A stretch of DNA of 64,000 nt, taken from positions 20,282,001 through 20,346,000 of the forward strand of contig NC_053422.1 of the NCBI RefSeq assembly GCF_016859285.1. The letters are read 5' to 3'. Source of the DNA: Xiphias gladius. Lineage: Eukaryota; Chordata; Actinopteri; Istiophoriformes; Xiphiidae. Position numbers and translations under genes: made by a program. The stretch's first letter is position 1; every line of letters begins with the position of its first letter. Of this stretch, positions 41,301 to 52,800 are shown in pieces. Under the pieces are notes generated by a model, which was given only the letters and a program-made list of their open reading frames with translations, searched no databases and was not told the origin of the DNA.

Positions 41301-41816
41301 AAATTACTCTTCTTCTACCTGGCTCTCCTCTTAAACCAAGTGGAAGTCCTCTTGAAAACAAAGCTGAACTCATCACTTTGACCATAAGCAATGACAATAT
41401 CCTCTAGTTCCTCCATCACAGAGCGTGCACTCCTGCTCATCAAGCCCAAGGCTCTGTCATCGTTGGGCTTTGTAAACTTGTGCTCCTCCGCAAACCTGAC
41501 ACAAAATAGAAGAAGAATTTCAGAACAACTGCATGGTTGCAAATTGAGAATCAGTGTACTGATCTGCAACACCACCCGCGTTCATAGAGATGATAAATTT
41601 GTACCTTGTAGAGCTACGAACTCACCTGTGGAAGTTTCGACCATCCAGTCTCACAACTATGTAGCAGTTTCGTAGACAGGTGTCGTCTGTCTCAAAGTTG
41701 CGGACATACTCAAATTTGCTCTTTGCCATGTTGCTGGAGCTAAATGGACGGGCCAAGGGTTTGACAACACAAGACCTGACACGTCCAACGAATCTGCAGG
41801 CCTCTCCAATCAGCAT
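38323..41816 (-). CDS. thg1l: tRNA-His guanylyltransferase (Thg1-like), six coding exons
   Basis: Adds the essential extra G(-1) to the 5' end of tRNA-His, the main identity element for histidyl-tRNA synthetase. Minus-strand exons: 41816-41626, 41495-41319, 41227-41058, 40938-40850, 39291-39184, 38484-38323. They join in phase to 298 aa, the same length as human THG1L. Catalytic-core stretches include [22 protein letters not shown] (metal-binding Asp), [20 protein letters not shown] (second acidic motif), [32 protein letters not shown] (the conserved HINNLYN) and [11 protein letters not shown]. The first ATG gives about 29 basic, Ser/Arg-rich residues before MAKSKFEY, which look like a mitochondrial presequence; the internal Met30 would give a core-only form. 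A CCTCAG acceptor-like site just before the ATG and a GTAAGT near 41967 suggest an extra 5'UTR exon. Confidence 0.95.
38541..38615. mobile_element. Left-arm fragment of the same MITE-like family
   Basis: Contains TTTGCTTTCTTGCTAAGAG followed by a TGAGAAGAGTGATACCAC-like stretch. This matches the left arm at 28744-28880 and the reverse complement of the right arms. No opposing arm is evident nearby, so this is a truncated or solo copy in thg1l intron 5. Confidence 0.6.
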
Positions 41817-42330
41817 GAGGGTGCACCTGAGGGGGGGGGAGGCACAGATAAAACAGCTTTATTTGGAAATTAAAGCCAATGTAAAAACAGATCCAACTCA
41901 TGACGGGGATCATTGTGGAGTAACTAATGTTAAACGTTCGTCTGCCCTGTTATAACATAAGCGTCAGTACTTACACTTGGATGTCATATGGTGTTAGTCC
42001 TCTGCACCTTCAGTAACCACAAGTCGGCTCCTTCTTGAAACCCCGTTTACTCCATGCGCTAATATCTGGCTACTTCGTTAGTTACACGAACGCCAACATT
42101 TGATTTAGCAGGGCAATAAAGCTGTGTTATTACTTGATATGAGCATAATCGAAAACGGTTGTCATCCCACACCATACACGCTAATTTGTGTACAGTCCGT
42201 CAACGAACTCTGTCGTAGTGGAACTACGAAGTCTGTCGTAGAACAAGAGTTCCGGAGCAAAAGCCTGAAATTAACAATTAACTGAAAACAAACAGCTCGT
42301 TTTCCTCAGTTGCCTGCTCGCTCCCTTAAA

Positions 42331-42361
<31 letters not shown>

Positions 42362-42787
42362 CACACACACACATGCAGCATCAAATAGCAGTTGTGCTGC
42401 TGCGTGGGTTAATCTATTAAGGCAAGCAGAGTTTCAGTGAAGCTATCAAACATTGTCTGTATTTCGGTGCCACCTTGTGGTGAAAGGGGAAGACTACAAA
42501 CAAAGATCGTTTATGGTTAAGAGGTTACGGAAATACAGGCTAAGCTCTTTCCACGGGGATTCCGTCGAGTTTTTAAGGATTTTTGGTATTAGAAAGAAAG
42601 GAAATCCACAAAAAAATAACACTGTTGGGACTGATAGGCACCATTTGACTGACGGGCTCCGGTATATAATGTTTACCGTCCCTTGAATTAGGGGCAGAGC
42701 GATACCTCTAACTCAACCTCAACCGACGTCGACAACCTTCCCAAGATTCCTCGCTTCAGCGTGTGGCCGTCTGCGGTCGTTTCAAAC
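41817..42787. promoter_or_regulatory. Divergent promoter region between thg1l and lsm11
   Basis: The two start codons are 972 bp apart and point away from each other. The interval contains a likely thg1l 5'UTR exon end (GTAAGT on the minus strand near 41967), an ETS-like TTCCGGAGC at about 42249-42257, and a poly(A)/(CA)n tract at 42327-42373. Shared promoter activity is inference from layout. Confidence 0.5.
42327..42373. repeat. Poly(A) run followed by (CA)n microsatellite
   Basis: About 20 A residues followed by 13 CA units, between thg1l and lsm11. The A-run/CA arrangement resembles the tail of a retroposed element. Confidence 0.9.
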
Positions 42788-42838
42788 ATGGAGGAGAGCG
42801 AAAGGGAGTACGTGAAACCTGAGCGTGAACAGACGATA

Positions 42839-42871
<33 letters not shown>

Positions 42872-45800
42872 GCAGCAGCCTGTTCAAGTGCAACACCAGT
42901 ACCGGGGCATGACCCGGCGGCAGAGAGTAAAACCGGGGACGATGACGCAGATAAATTAGATGTCTGCTCTGACAAGTTCGACCCTCTCTTTGCCTTGTAC
43001 TCTCCGGCTGTGTCGCTGCCGTTCCCGAACATGAAATGTTTTAACAATGTGGCCGAGTACGAGAGCTTCCTGAAGGGCGGCCGGGGCAGAGCCAAACCGG
43101 AGAATGTGGAGAAGCGGCGGCTGAGGGCGACGAAAGGGGTGGCGGACCCGGAGCGCATCGAGAGGCTGAAGAAGCTCATGGTGAACAAACCGCAGCCAGA
43201 GTCGGGGGAGGGGGAGGGCAGCGGCGCGCCGCGGAGGGGGAGGACGCAGAAGCCCCAGAAAAATGTCCTGACAAGGATGCCCTGTAGGTTCAACACCCTC
43301 TACTACTACTACTACTACTACATCACCGCTTCAAACGGTGCAGCTTGGTTCCGTGGAAGTGTCATGAAGTGGGTCGATGTTGTTATTTGTTGGAACATTT
43401 TGGCTTTGTTTGGTAACATGGTTTCATTTGGAGCCTGCACTGACCTACACAGAAGTTGCACTGTCTCAGTCAAAGCCTCTCAAATGATGACTTAACCTTA
43501 ACCACCTAGTTGGCTTCCTCGCATATCTTTACGTTCTCTCTCTTTTGCAGGACTCTGTCCTGCACTTAAGATACAAAACTAAAGCTTCGAAATTTTCTTG
43601 TTTTTACCTGTAGTTTTCATCTGATCAAAGAATGATTGACCAACATTAGAACCATTAAGCCAAGAAGACATAACATAACATAACATAAACAGATTATGTT
43701 GTTTGGTGATTACCATTGGCCCTGCAGTGGCTCTCCCAGCTTATAATGTCTTGTGAACCACACAGATAACAGCTGGTTAGAAAAATCATTGAGGGAAAAC
43801 CACTTGATGTATCACCAGATATATAGGTATCAGCGCAAGTCACACAAACCTACAGATAAAGACAATGACAGTTATAGTCTGTCAGCAAAAAAAAAAAAGA
43901 CAAGTTTATTTTTCAGCTGCAAAACATCCCACTTTGTACACATTTTGGTCACAAATCTGTCAATTTAAGGGCTACTTATCAAGAATATATATATAAATTT
44001 TTTTTGTTTTTGTTTGTTTGTTTGTTTGTTTTTGCTTGAAATAGTAGTAACTGGTGAAAATAAATGTGACAAATTAACAGAAAAACCAACATAAATTTCC
44101 CTAGTTATGTTTTTGGCCACCAGAAACTGCCAGAAAAGCTACAGTGAGCTTTACGCAAGGGGACACACACCATCTTTCCAAAAAATATTCCCTCAATTGG
44201 TTGTTTTAAAGATAATGGTCCAAAGCGTTGTCTGACAAGTCGGTCCAAAATTTCCCATGGGTGTTCTACTGGGTTGAAATCTGGTGACTGCAAAGGCCGC
44301 AGTAAACGATTAACATCATTTTCATACTCATCAACCCTTTCAGTGACCCCTCGTGCCCTGTGTGGAGGCATCTGCATTTCATTATGTTTCTCCACACACT
44401 TAATTTAATTAATCACCAGTTTGTTCATCATCCAGTTGAAAAGTTAACTTTCTGACCTTATACATGTAGAATCTAGTATTTGCATGCTTTGCCTCTTTTT
44501 GGTTTTTTTTTTAAATCTTTGGAGGACATCTTGTCCTTGTGTCTCAGGTGAATTCCTTCTGTGATTTATTAGTTGTAGAAACAGTCGTGTAACCTGTCTG
44601 CCACGTCTCTTCAGTATGTAAAGGCAGCCCTCTGGGTGAGCTGTACCGATGCGTTGAGGAGAGGATAAGGGTCAAAGTTCACATCAGGACCTTCAAGGGA
44701 CTGAGGGGCGTGTGCTCTGGCTTCGTCGTGGCCTTCGACAAGTTCTGGAACATGGTGAGCGCTTTCCCACCCACGTTCTCTCATTTTAGTTTTTACTTGA
44801 CAGCTGCTTTATGTGTAATAATCCACAACATACTTGTAACCATGAATGCAACGTCTCTATATTAGCCATTCACCATTTCTTTTTATTTCCATATGTCAGG
44901 CAATGGTAGATGTAGATGAGACATACAGAGAGCCTCTGCTTGGAGAGGCATTCTACCATGAGAAAGCCCTCACCATTTCACGGGTATGTGCCAGTTTCCA
45001 CTGTATATCTGACAGAAATATGTTTCCTACTCATTAATAGTTAAAGTTACAATCCTGAAGTTTACAGTCCCGGTTGATTCAAGTTGTCAGTGGCAACTTT
45101 TCATCTTACTATAGCTGCTTCTTTTTGTACTGTTACTCTCTGCAGTTTTTAAAACTGATCCGCTGTCAAAAAACACAGAAAATGACCACGTCTTGTTTTG
45201 TAGGGCGCGTTTTTGGCGAACGCTCGTGGTCAGCGCTGACCTCGGCGATACTGTGTGTCCTGTGCTTATCAATAAAAGCCACCTTGTGTTTTTGCCAGGG
45301 AATGTGTCAGTGTGAAGCAGCAGCAGTTGAAAATGTTTGGTTTGCATTATCTTAATACAGCTCTGATATGGCGTTAGGCGCGTGAACAGTAAACGGTGAG
45401 GCTGACATCAGTGCGATAACATTAAAAACGGTCACGCTGGATGATGTACATTCATCGCTTCCCGTGAATCTGTCATGCGTAGGTTTGTAATTCTTGAACC
45501 CAGCACAGGAATGGCGGACCCCGCCAGTAACAATGGTAACTACTACTTATAGAGGTAATTACAGAATGTCACTACGTTGAATGACTATTTCTGGAAAAAT
45601 TAAGACAGTTAATAGTTTAAAAAAACGGGATTTGAGTTCATGAAAATAAGAACTTTAAACTTTAAAGTTTTATCCAAAAATGTTAATGTGACTGAAATCT
45701 TTGTACAGCTCTTTGACAAGCTAAAGCTCCAGGAAAGCGCAGGGGGTGATGAGCCCGCAAAGAAGCACGAAGCCCGGGAACAAGCCAGCGAGCATCCGTC

Positions 45801-46050
45801 TGTAAACCCCAAAGCTACCCCTAAAAGCCGGTCTTCCTACCCTACCAGCAGGAAAGAATCCGTGCTGTTGGACGCCATCAAAACCGAACAGGATAAACTC
45901 AAAGTCTCGCTAAAGGCCCAGGGCCCAGAGGCCTGTCAGAAGAAGGACTCCCAGACGTATGGCAAGGTCCACACACGCCACATCAACCAGCTTTTCATCC
46001 GGGGTGAGAGCGTCATCTTGGTTAACCCACAGCCACTCTCTTCTGTTTGA
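42788..46050 (+). CDS. lsm11: U7 snRNP-specific Sm-like protein Lsm11, four coding exons
   Basis: Component of the U7 snRNP Sm ring, which with Lsm10 replaces SmD1/SmD2 and recruits the cleavage machinery for replication-dependent histone pre-mRNA 3' processing. Exons: 42788-43283, 44615-44754, 44900-44983, 45709-46050 (TGA). Phases agree and give 353 aa (human about 360). The N-terminal region has [10 protein letters not shown] and [15 protein letters not shown], typical of LSM11 (the part that contacts FLASH), and [12 protein letters not shown]. Sm motif 1 runs from about [16 protein letters not shown] through [15 protein letters not shown] to [18 protein letters not shown]; Sm motif 2 is the C-terminal THARHIN-type segment [18 protein letters not shown], separated by a long charged spacer as is usual for Lsm11. 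An alanine run (residues ~18-31) is encoded by GCA repeats. It is divergent from thg1l and convergent with clint1. Confidence 0.95.
42838..42881 (+). repeat. lsm11: GCA trinucleotide repeat encoding polyalanine in lsm11
   Basis: Nearly pure GCA codons, with one GAA, near the Lsm11 N-terminus encode an Ala-rich run of about 13 residues. Likely length-variable; the human protein lacks a comparable run there, as far as I recall. Confidence 0.9.
44105..44400 (-). pseudogene. Remnant of a Tc1/mariner-family transposase (C-terminal end)
   Basis: Minus-strand frame 44395-44105 contains [20 protein letters not shown] followed by RLVRQRF, the hallmark end of Tc1/mariner DDE transposases (QSPDLNPIE...W..L...V), including the last catalytic Glu. 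Only about a third of a transposase is present and upstream parts are missing or frameshifted. It lies in intron 1 of lsm11, antisense to the gene, and is certainly inactive. Confidence 0.8.
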
Positions 46051-46281
46051 TATTTACCCTGGACAAAACATCGGATTTCCAAAAAAACGTGCTACAACTA
46101 TATTTGAATTTAAATAATGTTTACTCCGAACATCTGCAATAATAGATGTGTGTAGATGAAGTGTCAGAGAGATCTCTATGATTTAATTAGATTCGGAAGA
46201 ATCAAACAAGGATTGTTGTTATATCATATTGATATGTAGGTTTTTCTCTGCTCACCAAGAGAAATCCTCTTGATTTTGAGA

Positions 46282-46287
46282 AATAAA
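46282..46287 (+). terminator. lsm11: Candidate poly(A) signal for lsm11
   Basis: AATAAA about 230 bases past the lsm11 stop. A second AATAAA near 47057 could give a longer 3'UTR. Confidence 0.45.
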
Positions 46288-47618
46288 AGCTTCTCAGTTC
46301 TAATTATAGTCATTTCTTGTCTTGTCTTATTTTGTCTGCCAGCGATTAAAGAAAATTTATTTTGACACTCCGCTGCCACAGCATTAATGGCGTCTGTGTT
46401 ATGGTTATTACCCAGCAGGTGGCAGCATAAACAAAGTGCCATCTGCAAGGCCATTGTCTCAGCTTGTCCCTTTATGTTGCTTTTCCCTTTAGTTTGAACA
46501 GCAATGACAGCGCAGTCTCAGCGGACTTCATAAATGCATTATGAATAATTGAGTTTGTGAAGCTAGAGATTGCAGATGGCACTCAAAAGCTGTCATTTGT
46601 CTTGACGTCTCAGATTGCTTTTACTCTTTAATGGGCACATTACCCATAAAAGCACAATTTACTGCATCTCATGGAAGTTGTAAAGATGTAGCTTTTTTTT
46701 TTTCTTCTTTTCAAATGGCAGGGATTACTTTTGGATGATGAGTGGCACAGAATGACTGTATGTTGCGATAATGTTCCTGGGCCTGCGTCAAGAGTTTTTG
46801 AGTTATTACTTCTTTTAGTTTTTCTTCATTTGACTTCAGAGAGTTGAATTGACCCTCTTTTATATATTTTATGCCATAAATAGGACAAATTCTATCACTG
46901 GCTGAACTGTTGTTCATCTATATACTGTGACTTTTCATATAATGTATCAGCATATTATTAGTGTAGCCCATTTACCAGTCCTCTCCAGAGAGTGAAAATG
47001 GGGTCAATTGTTTAATGCAAGTTGTGTTTTAGTCGTGTTTGTCACACCAGTGTGTTCTAATAAACCCTGATACAATATGAGAAGGGCAGAGCACTGGTGG
47101 TAAAGAGAAGAGCCACAATTAGACTAAACAGTCTTTCTCTTGAGTGTATTATATCAAAGTAATCAGACCATCCTTCACACAAGGAGAAACTAAATTTCAT
47201 CAGCTGAATAAATATTGAAGCATTATGGACTCCAGAAATACAACACCCAATAGCTTTTTTTTTTTAACCACCATTATGCTAATAATATGTGCTGTTACAT
47301 GGAAAACTTAAATCAAGAGAGCTGTGATATCTAAATATGTTGCATTCAGCCACTGCAGCTGTCACATTAAGAATCAGATATCAGACCTTACTCCAGTGGA
47401 GCTACTTCAGTTAACTCATTTGCTGATACACTCTGTAATCTGCTAATGTTTTCATTTGATCTAGTGTCTAGTTTTGTATGTTATGTTACCTGATGCACTT
47501 GGAAGTAAAACATATGATTTGGTGCTCAGCATACTTACTAAATCTTTGTTAGAGTTCACGTTCCCTGCACTTTTTCAGATGGCTTTCAGCCTTATTATAT
47601 AATCTGTAAATGTACTTA

Positions 47619-47637
47619 TTTATTGAATGCCTTTATT
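47619..47637 (-). terminator. clint1: Candidate poly(A) signals for clint1
   Basis: Two AATAAA hexamers on the transcript strand within 20 bases. They are the first AATAAA pair I could find past the clint1 stop, but this is assigned only by motif and strand. Confidence 0.35.
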
Positions 47638-49823
47638 ACCTCAAACAATGAAGTTAACAAACTCGCATCAACTAAATGTAATTTCAAAGTTCAGTGCAGT
47701 GGCTTCACTTTTGCTGCTTGAAGCTCTTTTGAATGGGGCTAATGACACAGCACACCAAATAACACACACCATTTCATCAGATTTCAATCAACTGTTTAAT
47801 GTTGTAAAGAATCTTGATGTGTAAATCAAATCAAAATAATGCAAAATTTCATTTCTCTCAAAGGATTTCCATTTTTTTTACATTTGCATATATATACTAG
47901 TGTTTAACAATCCCACTTTAGATAAGATCAAAAATGATTTGACATAAAAAAAAAAAAAAACATAAAACAATCTCTACTGAGATATTTTAGAAAAACAGCA
48001 AACAGATTTTGGTCATTTTAATGCTTCAGACTCCAAATGCAAGGCTACTATGTGTTAGTGTGCTCAGCCTCTTGAGCTCTTGGGAGAGTAGGAAAGCACA
48101 ATTTCAGTCCTCCTGGGGCTACAAAGCCCACTGCCTTCTCCTCTGGTCAGTGAATTATTTATCTCATCGTTGACATACCAAATGTGTCAGGCAGCCAAGA
48201 TTTAATTATCAATCACTCATTACAAGGGTCAGGAGGCAACCATTGGCAGGCACTTGAACCACTGAAGAGCAATGTTTTGTTCATTTTACAGATCACTTAG
48301 CTGCTGTACAGCTGAATGGGATTCTTCATTATCCGTTACCCCACAACACATCTTCATCCAACCACCATAACGACTGGGTGCGAACAAACTGCATCTCACT
48401 TGCTTCTCTCACACAATTTTCTGTACCTGATGAGTTGCAATGCATACTGACTCGCACTAATGACCATTATGACAGCAACAGTGTTTTCAAGATTGCTGTT
48501 TTTAATGTGTAACATTAATAAAGATGGAAAGTTAGAAGGCAGCATTTGCCAAGATGCACTGCTGAACATTTTAACAGACAACAGATAAATGTATGATGCA
48601 ATCTTAATAACAGTGTGCATCAACACTTGAGGTGCTGACTTAAGTATTTTCATCTCGGTGTTTCACTTGCCCTAAGAGAGTAGAAACAATAAAAACATGC
48701 ATGGGACAAACAAAACAGAATGAGTGGAATAATTACACAACTGCATCTGATATCTGTACAGACAATGCACTTGGCTTGAGGCATAAGTACAAACACGTTT
48801 GTACATAGAACAGAAGCTCCGTTCTGGTAGCTGTCCTCAACCTTGCACAGTCACATTGTTTCTGTTAACTGATGAGAAGAAGCAAAGGTCTTTCAGGCAC
48901 TCTGTAATAAAGAACCCACAACCCCTTTATGAGGCTCTCTCTACCTACTGATTATCTCATTTGGATGCAAACTGATTATAATATTTGTCATAAGTAAAAT
49001 ATATAGATATACTTTATATTCCAATAAGAAAGGCCACAAATGATGGTCGGTTGGAGGAGAAACTCCTAAAATTTATCAACAGCTTTCACTCCAAACACTC
49101 ATTCATTACTTAAGCTGTAGCGCTGAAAGGCCACATCTGGAGTGTGGACACTTATGTACAAAGAGAAGGTGTCAATGTGCTTTGTTATAGGTCTTAAGTC
49201 ATATCAGGTTTGGTCTGTATGATACAATTCTTCACATTGTCACTGCCTCTTCTATAGGATCTTCATAACTTATGTTTAAGGGCTCCAGATTTCTATTTAC
49301 AGGTCAGAGGAAGAGCGAGGACAAAAAAAAAAAAGAGGTAACTTGACATTCTTAAATGTACATTAGAAAGTTAAAATGGCTGATCATGTTATCCAAACTC
49401 TTCAGTAAAGTTACTGAGAATGCATATCAAAAAAATTATGCAGCTACTGACATAGATTTTTTTTTTTTTTTTTTTGCTATTCTGGTGATTTCACTTGATT
49501 GAGGTTATAAAGCAAATCCCCCTGACATTCTCACGGTGGCACACGCTTCCTTCTTCTCACCCACTCCTAACTAACCAACAAGGCACACTATCATTGTGTA
49601 TGTCTGACAACCACCCCAGACCAGGTAGATCATTGGTTCAAACAACACGCACACAAACATACACATGCGCGCGCACACACACACAAGACACTCATTTAGA
49701 TCTGTATCACTACACAGCATTACTTTTAAAAATAAGGAGATTGCAGGGTGTTGGTATTACGATAGTTGACATTATTCAAGTACTCTTTGTTTGCAGCTCA
49801 TAACAATCCTTCACCAATGGACG

Positions 49824-49849
<26 letters not shown>
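49824..49849. repeat. (GA)n microsatellite
   Basis: Thirteen GA units, in the probable clint1 3'UTR about 40 bases past the stop codon. Confidence 0.95.
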
Positions 49850-49855
<6 letters not shown>

Positions 49856-49890
49856 CAACTCCTCCTGATAATCTTTGCTCTCCAGCTCCA

Positions 49891-52800
49891 TCACTTTCCA
49901 AAGTTGCCGAAGTCAGCAAAAGCATCATGTTTGGGCTGTTGGACCATTGCAGGGTTCATCCCCATTCCCATGGAACTGGGCATCCCCATGGTCATACCTC
50001 CCTGTGGCATCCCCATGTTCATGCCCATCCCCATCATGCCCTGGTTGGGGGCCATACCCATACTCATGCCCATTCCCATGCCAGCACCAGGGTGCATCAT
50101 TGGATTTACGGGCGGTCTGACTGTTGTAGGCCCAAGGCTCATGGTGGAAACTCCTTGGGAAAGCATGTTGGCCTGGTTACCTGGAAATGACAGAACAAAC
50201 TCAATGAATTAAAGAGCCAAATTTAAAGTACGCTTTGAAGAAGATGGCAAAGCCCGGTTGCATTGTCACTATTCATGCCAGATCTACTATTCCTCTCACC
50301 TTGTTGGAGGGTGTTGAGGCTGGGCTGGCTAGGCTTGGGGGGCTGCATGCCTGGACCCAGGAAGTCCAGGCTGATGTTAACAGAGTGATCTGACCAGGTG
50401 GAAGGGAGGGATGCTTTGGCTCCTGCACCTTGAGAGGCCACTCCCTGCTGCACAGGCTGGAGGGGCTGCACAGGCTGCGGATGCAGTGGAGCCCCCATGT
50501 TCTGGAGGGGCTGGTAAAGACAAAACACACACACATGCACAAATACAGTGTTAGGGAGACAACTAATCCATGCTTAAATCAAAGAAATATACAGTGATAA
50601 GACATGTAAAAGCTCCAACACTGAAATACATGATGAAGAGATACAGTTTCTGTCATAATTCAAGCCCTTAAACCTTAAGCCTGATCCACTTAACCATGAT
50701 ATCTTCAGAGGAATCTGTTACTGTCTCTTTCTGAACTCATTAAATATGCCATACAAAGTAAGAGAAGTAAGAGGGAGTGGTGTGTGTCTTCTCAGTGAAA
50801 CAAAAGGAGTTTTTTTTAAGTAGGGCAACAACCTTTTAACATAGAAATAACCGACATATGCAGGCTTTTGTTGGGGTTTTAATGTTTTTGTAACTCAAAC
50901 CTGATTCCTCTCATTCTGTGTGTCAGTAACAGGAGGAGTGGGTGGTAGTAGGCAGTCTCTGGGGGAGATGAGCATCTGGTGAGGCTGCTTGTTAACCCTC
51001 TACCATCATGCTTGTCCTCCATCTTTCAATCACATGAGTTTCGTCTCTATCACACATATATACTGACTGATGTGGTCAACAAGCAGTGTGAACTCTGAAT
51101 AAATGTGTGAAAAATGAAAGATTCTGTGCTGTAGTGATAAGTTAGTTATTTGATTTCTCACATCTTTTTGACATTTATCTTTTTGCCACGTCACGCATGA
51201 GCATCAAATGGGAAGTCTGTCTTTTCATGCCAGAATATTACTAATTGCACTCATATTTAATGGCCAACGGGAAATCAGTAATCCCATGGTTAGAATAATA
51301 CAAACAAATTCAGTTGGGTAAATCTTAAACTAGGCTTGTTTCAGCTGGCATTAAAAATATCTAAAACATTTTGGAAAAAGAATCCATATCTAGAACTTAA
51401 CTAGTTTTATTGGTCATTACTAATAACACTCTAAACTAGATACAGTGCAGACAGGGCAATATGAATGTATTTAAAGCGTCTAACCATAATGTTTTTTAAC
51501 TAATAAATCATTAATCAATCTATCTGGTACGCTAACTTCTGTATTTTCCATTTTAGGAGATAGCAATTATACTCTGCTACTTAGTAATATTGATTGGCTT
51601 GTCAATACTGACCTCTTTGGGTCAGTATTGTCCTGATAGACAATTTCAATTAAGTCTTTTCAAAACAAAGCCAGTCCACCGTAAGAAGTCTTTTTCTCAC
51701 ACTCACACTCTCTCACACACACTCTCCCACGCACACGCACTCAGGGTCTGAAATTAGTCTAGTCCTGTAGCCACTGGAGAGCGACATTGTGGGGAAACTC
51801 ATCTAATTCAGTTCCAATTTTTGTATAAATGCATAAAAATTTTGTAGTATCTATAAAATAGTCAAATGGTAAATTGATCACAATTTTTTTAATCATGGAG
51901 TGCTTTTATCATAATTACATGCTGTATTTATTATTTAAAAAAATATTATTTTATTATTATAAATAAAATATTGATAATATCCCTAAAATGTATCTGTCTA
52001 GCTCACTGTCCACTAAACATAAAATCAAAAAGTGTATGGCTATTTTCCTTCAGATATTTTGCTTCCACCTGGATCATTTATGCCTCCTTCCTGTGTCTTC
52101 TAATGATGTATATCAATAAATTATAAAAATGGATGCGTGTGTGTATGAGTGCAATCATGCGTACCTGTGACCTAGTATGGGGCAGGACTGTGGTGCTCAT
52201 GCTCTGTGTGCTGCTCATGCTAAAGTTGAGGCTCTGGGAGGAGGTGAGGGACTGAGTTGGCCCCATCAACTCAAACAGGTCTGCTGAGGCAGGACCAGAG
52301 CCTGCAGCTGAGAGTGGGGCGGGTGCCTGGGCAGTGGCAGGGCCTTCTGTCATGGCTCCAAAAAGGTCATTTCTGTTGGTGTCGACAGTCTGAGCAGATA
52401 CTGGCATCTGACCTCCAGGGAAGGCATTCCACTCTCCAAAGTCCCCATTACTGTTGGAGGCTGGAGTTGCTGCAACAAGAAAAAAGACAGTTGTTTAAAC
52501 GTTCGCATTTTTATCCAAACAGTAATGTTTATATTGTGAGCTGTGTAAATAACTCCAAGATTCAGCAAATAAAAGTCACGCAAGCAAATTTGAACTTGTC
52601 ACAGTGATTACGAATAAACAGCTGAGTCTTGAGTGAGGCAAGTTAAGCTTTTTCCAGGGCATTGTCGGTGACCACTGGTGCCACATTTTAAATTTTCATT
52701 GAACTGGCCCTGCTTGTTGTCTCTCTCGCTCTCTCAATCTCTCTCAGCTTCCTCCACCCGCCCCCAACTTCTTCCTCTGTCCCTGTCTCCTTGTCATCCA

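Larger units (their letters stand above)
46051..49890. other. Convergent intergenic region: lsm11 and clint1 3'UTRs
   Basis: Both flanking genes end here, so much of it is probably 3'UTR. There are no coding frames of interest. A candidate minus-strand poly(A) pair (TTTATT on the + strand at 47619-47624 and 47632-47637) would give clint1 a 3'UTR of about 2.2 kb. A (GA)n run at 49824-49849 lies just after the clint1 stop. AT-rich, repeat-poor patches near 46500-46620 and 48150-48240 contain homeodomain/POU-like words. Confidence 0.55.

Noticed and set aside
41391-41955. Plus-strand frames opposite thg1l exons 1-2
   Set aside because: Antisense shadows of a well-supported coding exon pair.
42688-43296. 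202-codon minus-strand frame opposite lsm11 exon 1
   Set aside because: A GC-rich antisense shadow; the plus strand gives the Lsm11 N-terminus with correct splicing.
43284-43495. Continuation of the lsm11 exon 1 frame into Tyr repeats and on to a stop at 43495
   Set aside because: It passes the donor at 43284 (phase 1), which joins correctly to exon 2 at 44615; the Tyr run is a (TAC)n repeat in the intron.
49875-50212. Plus-strand frames rich in Pro/Ile/Met or His over the last clint1 exon
   Set aside because: Antisense translation of the Met/Gly-coding repeat of clint1.
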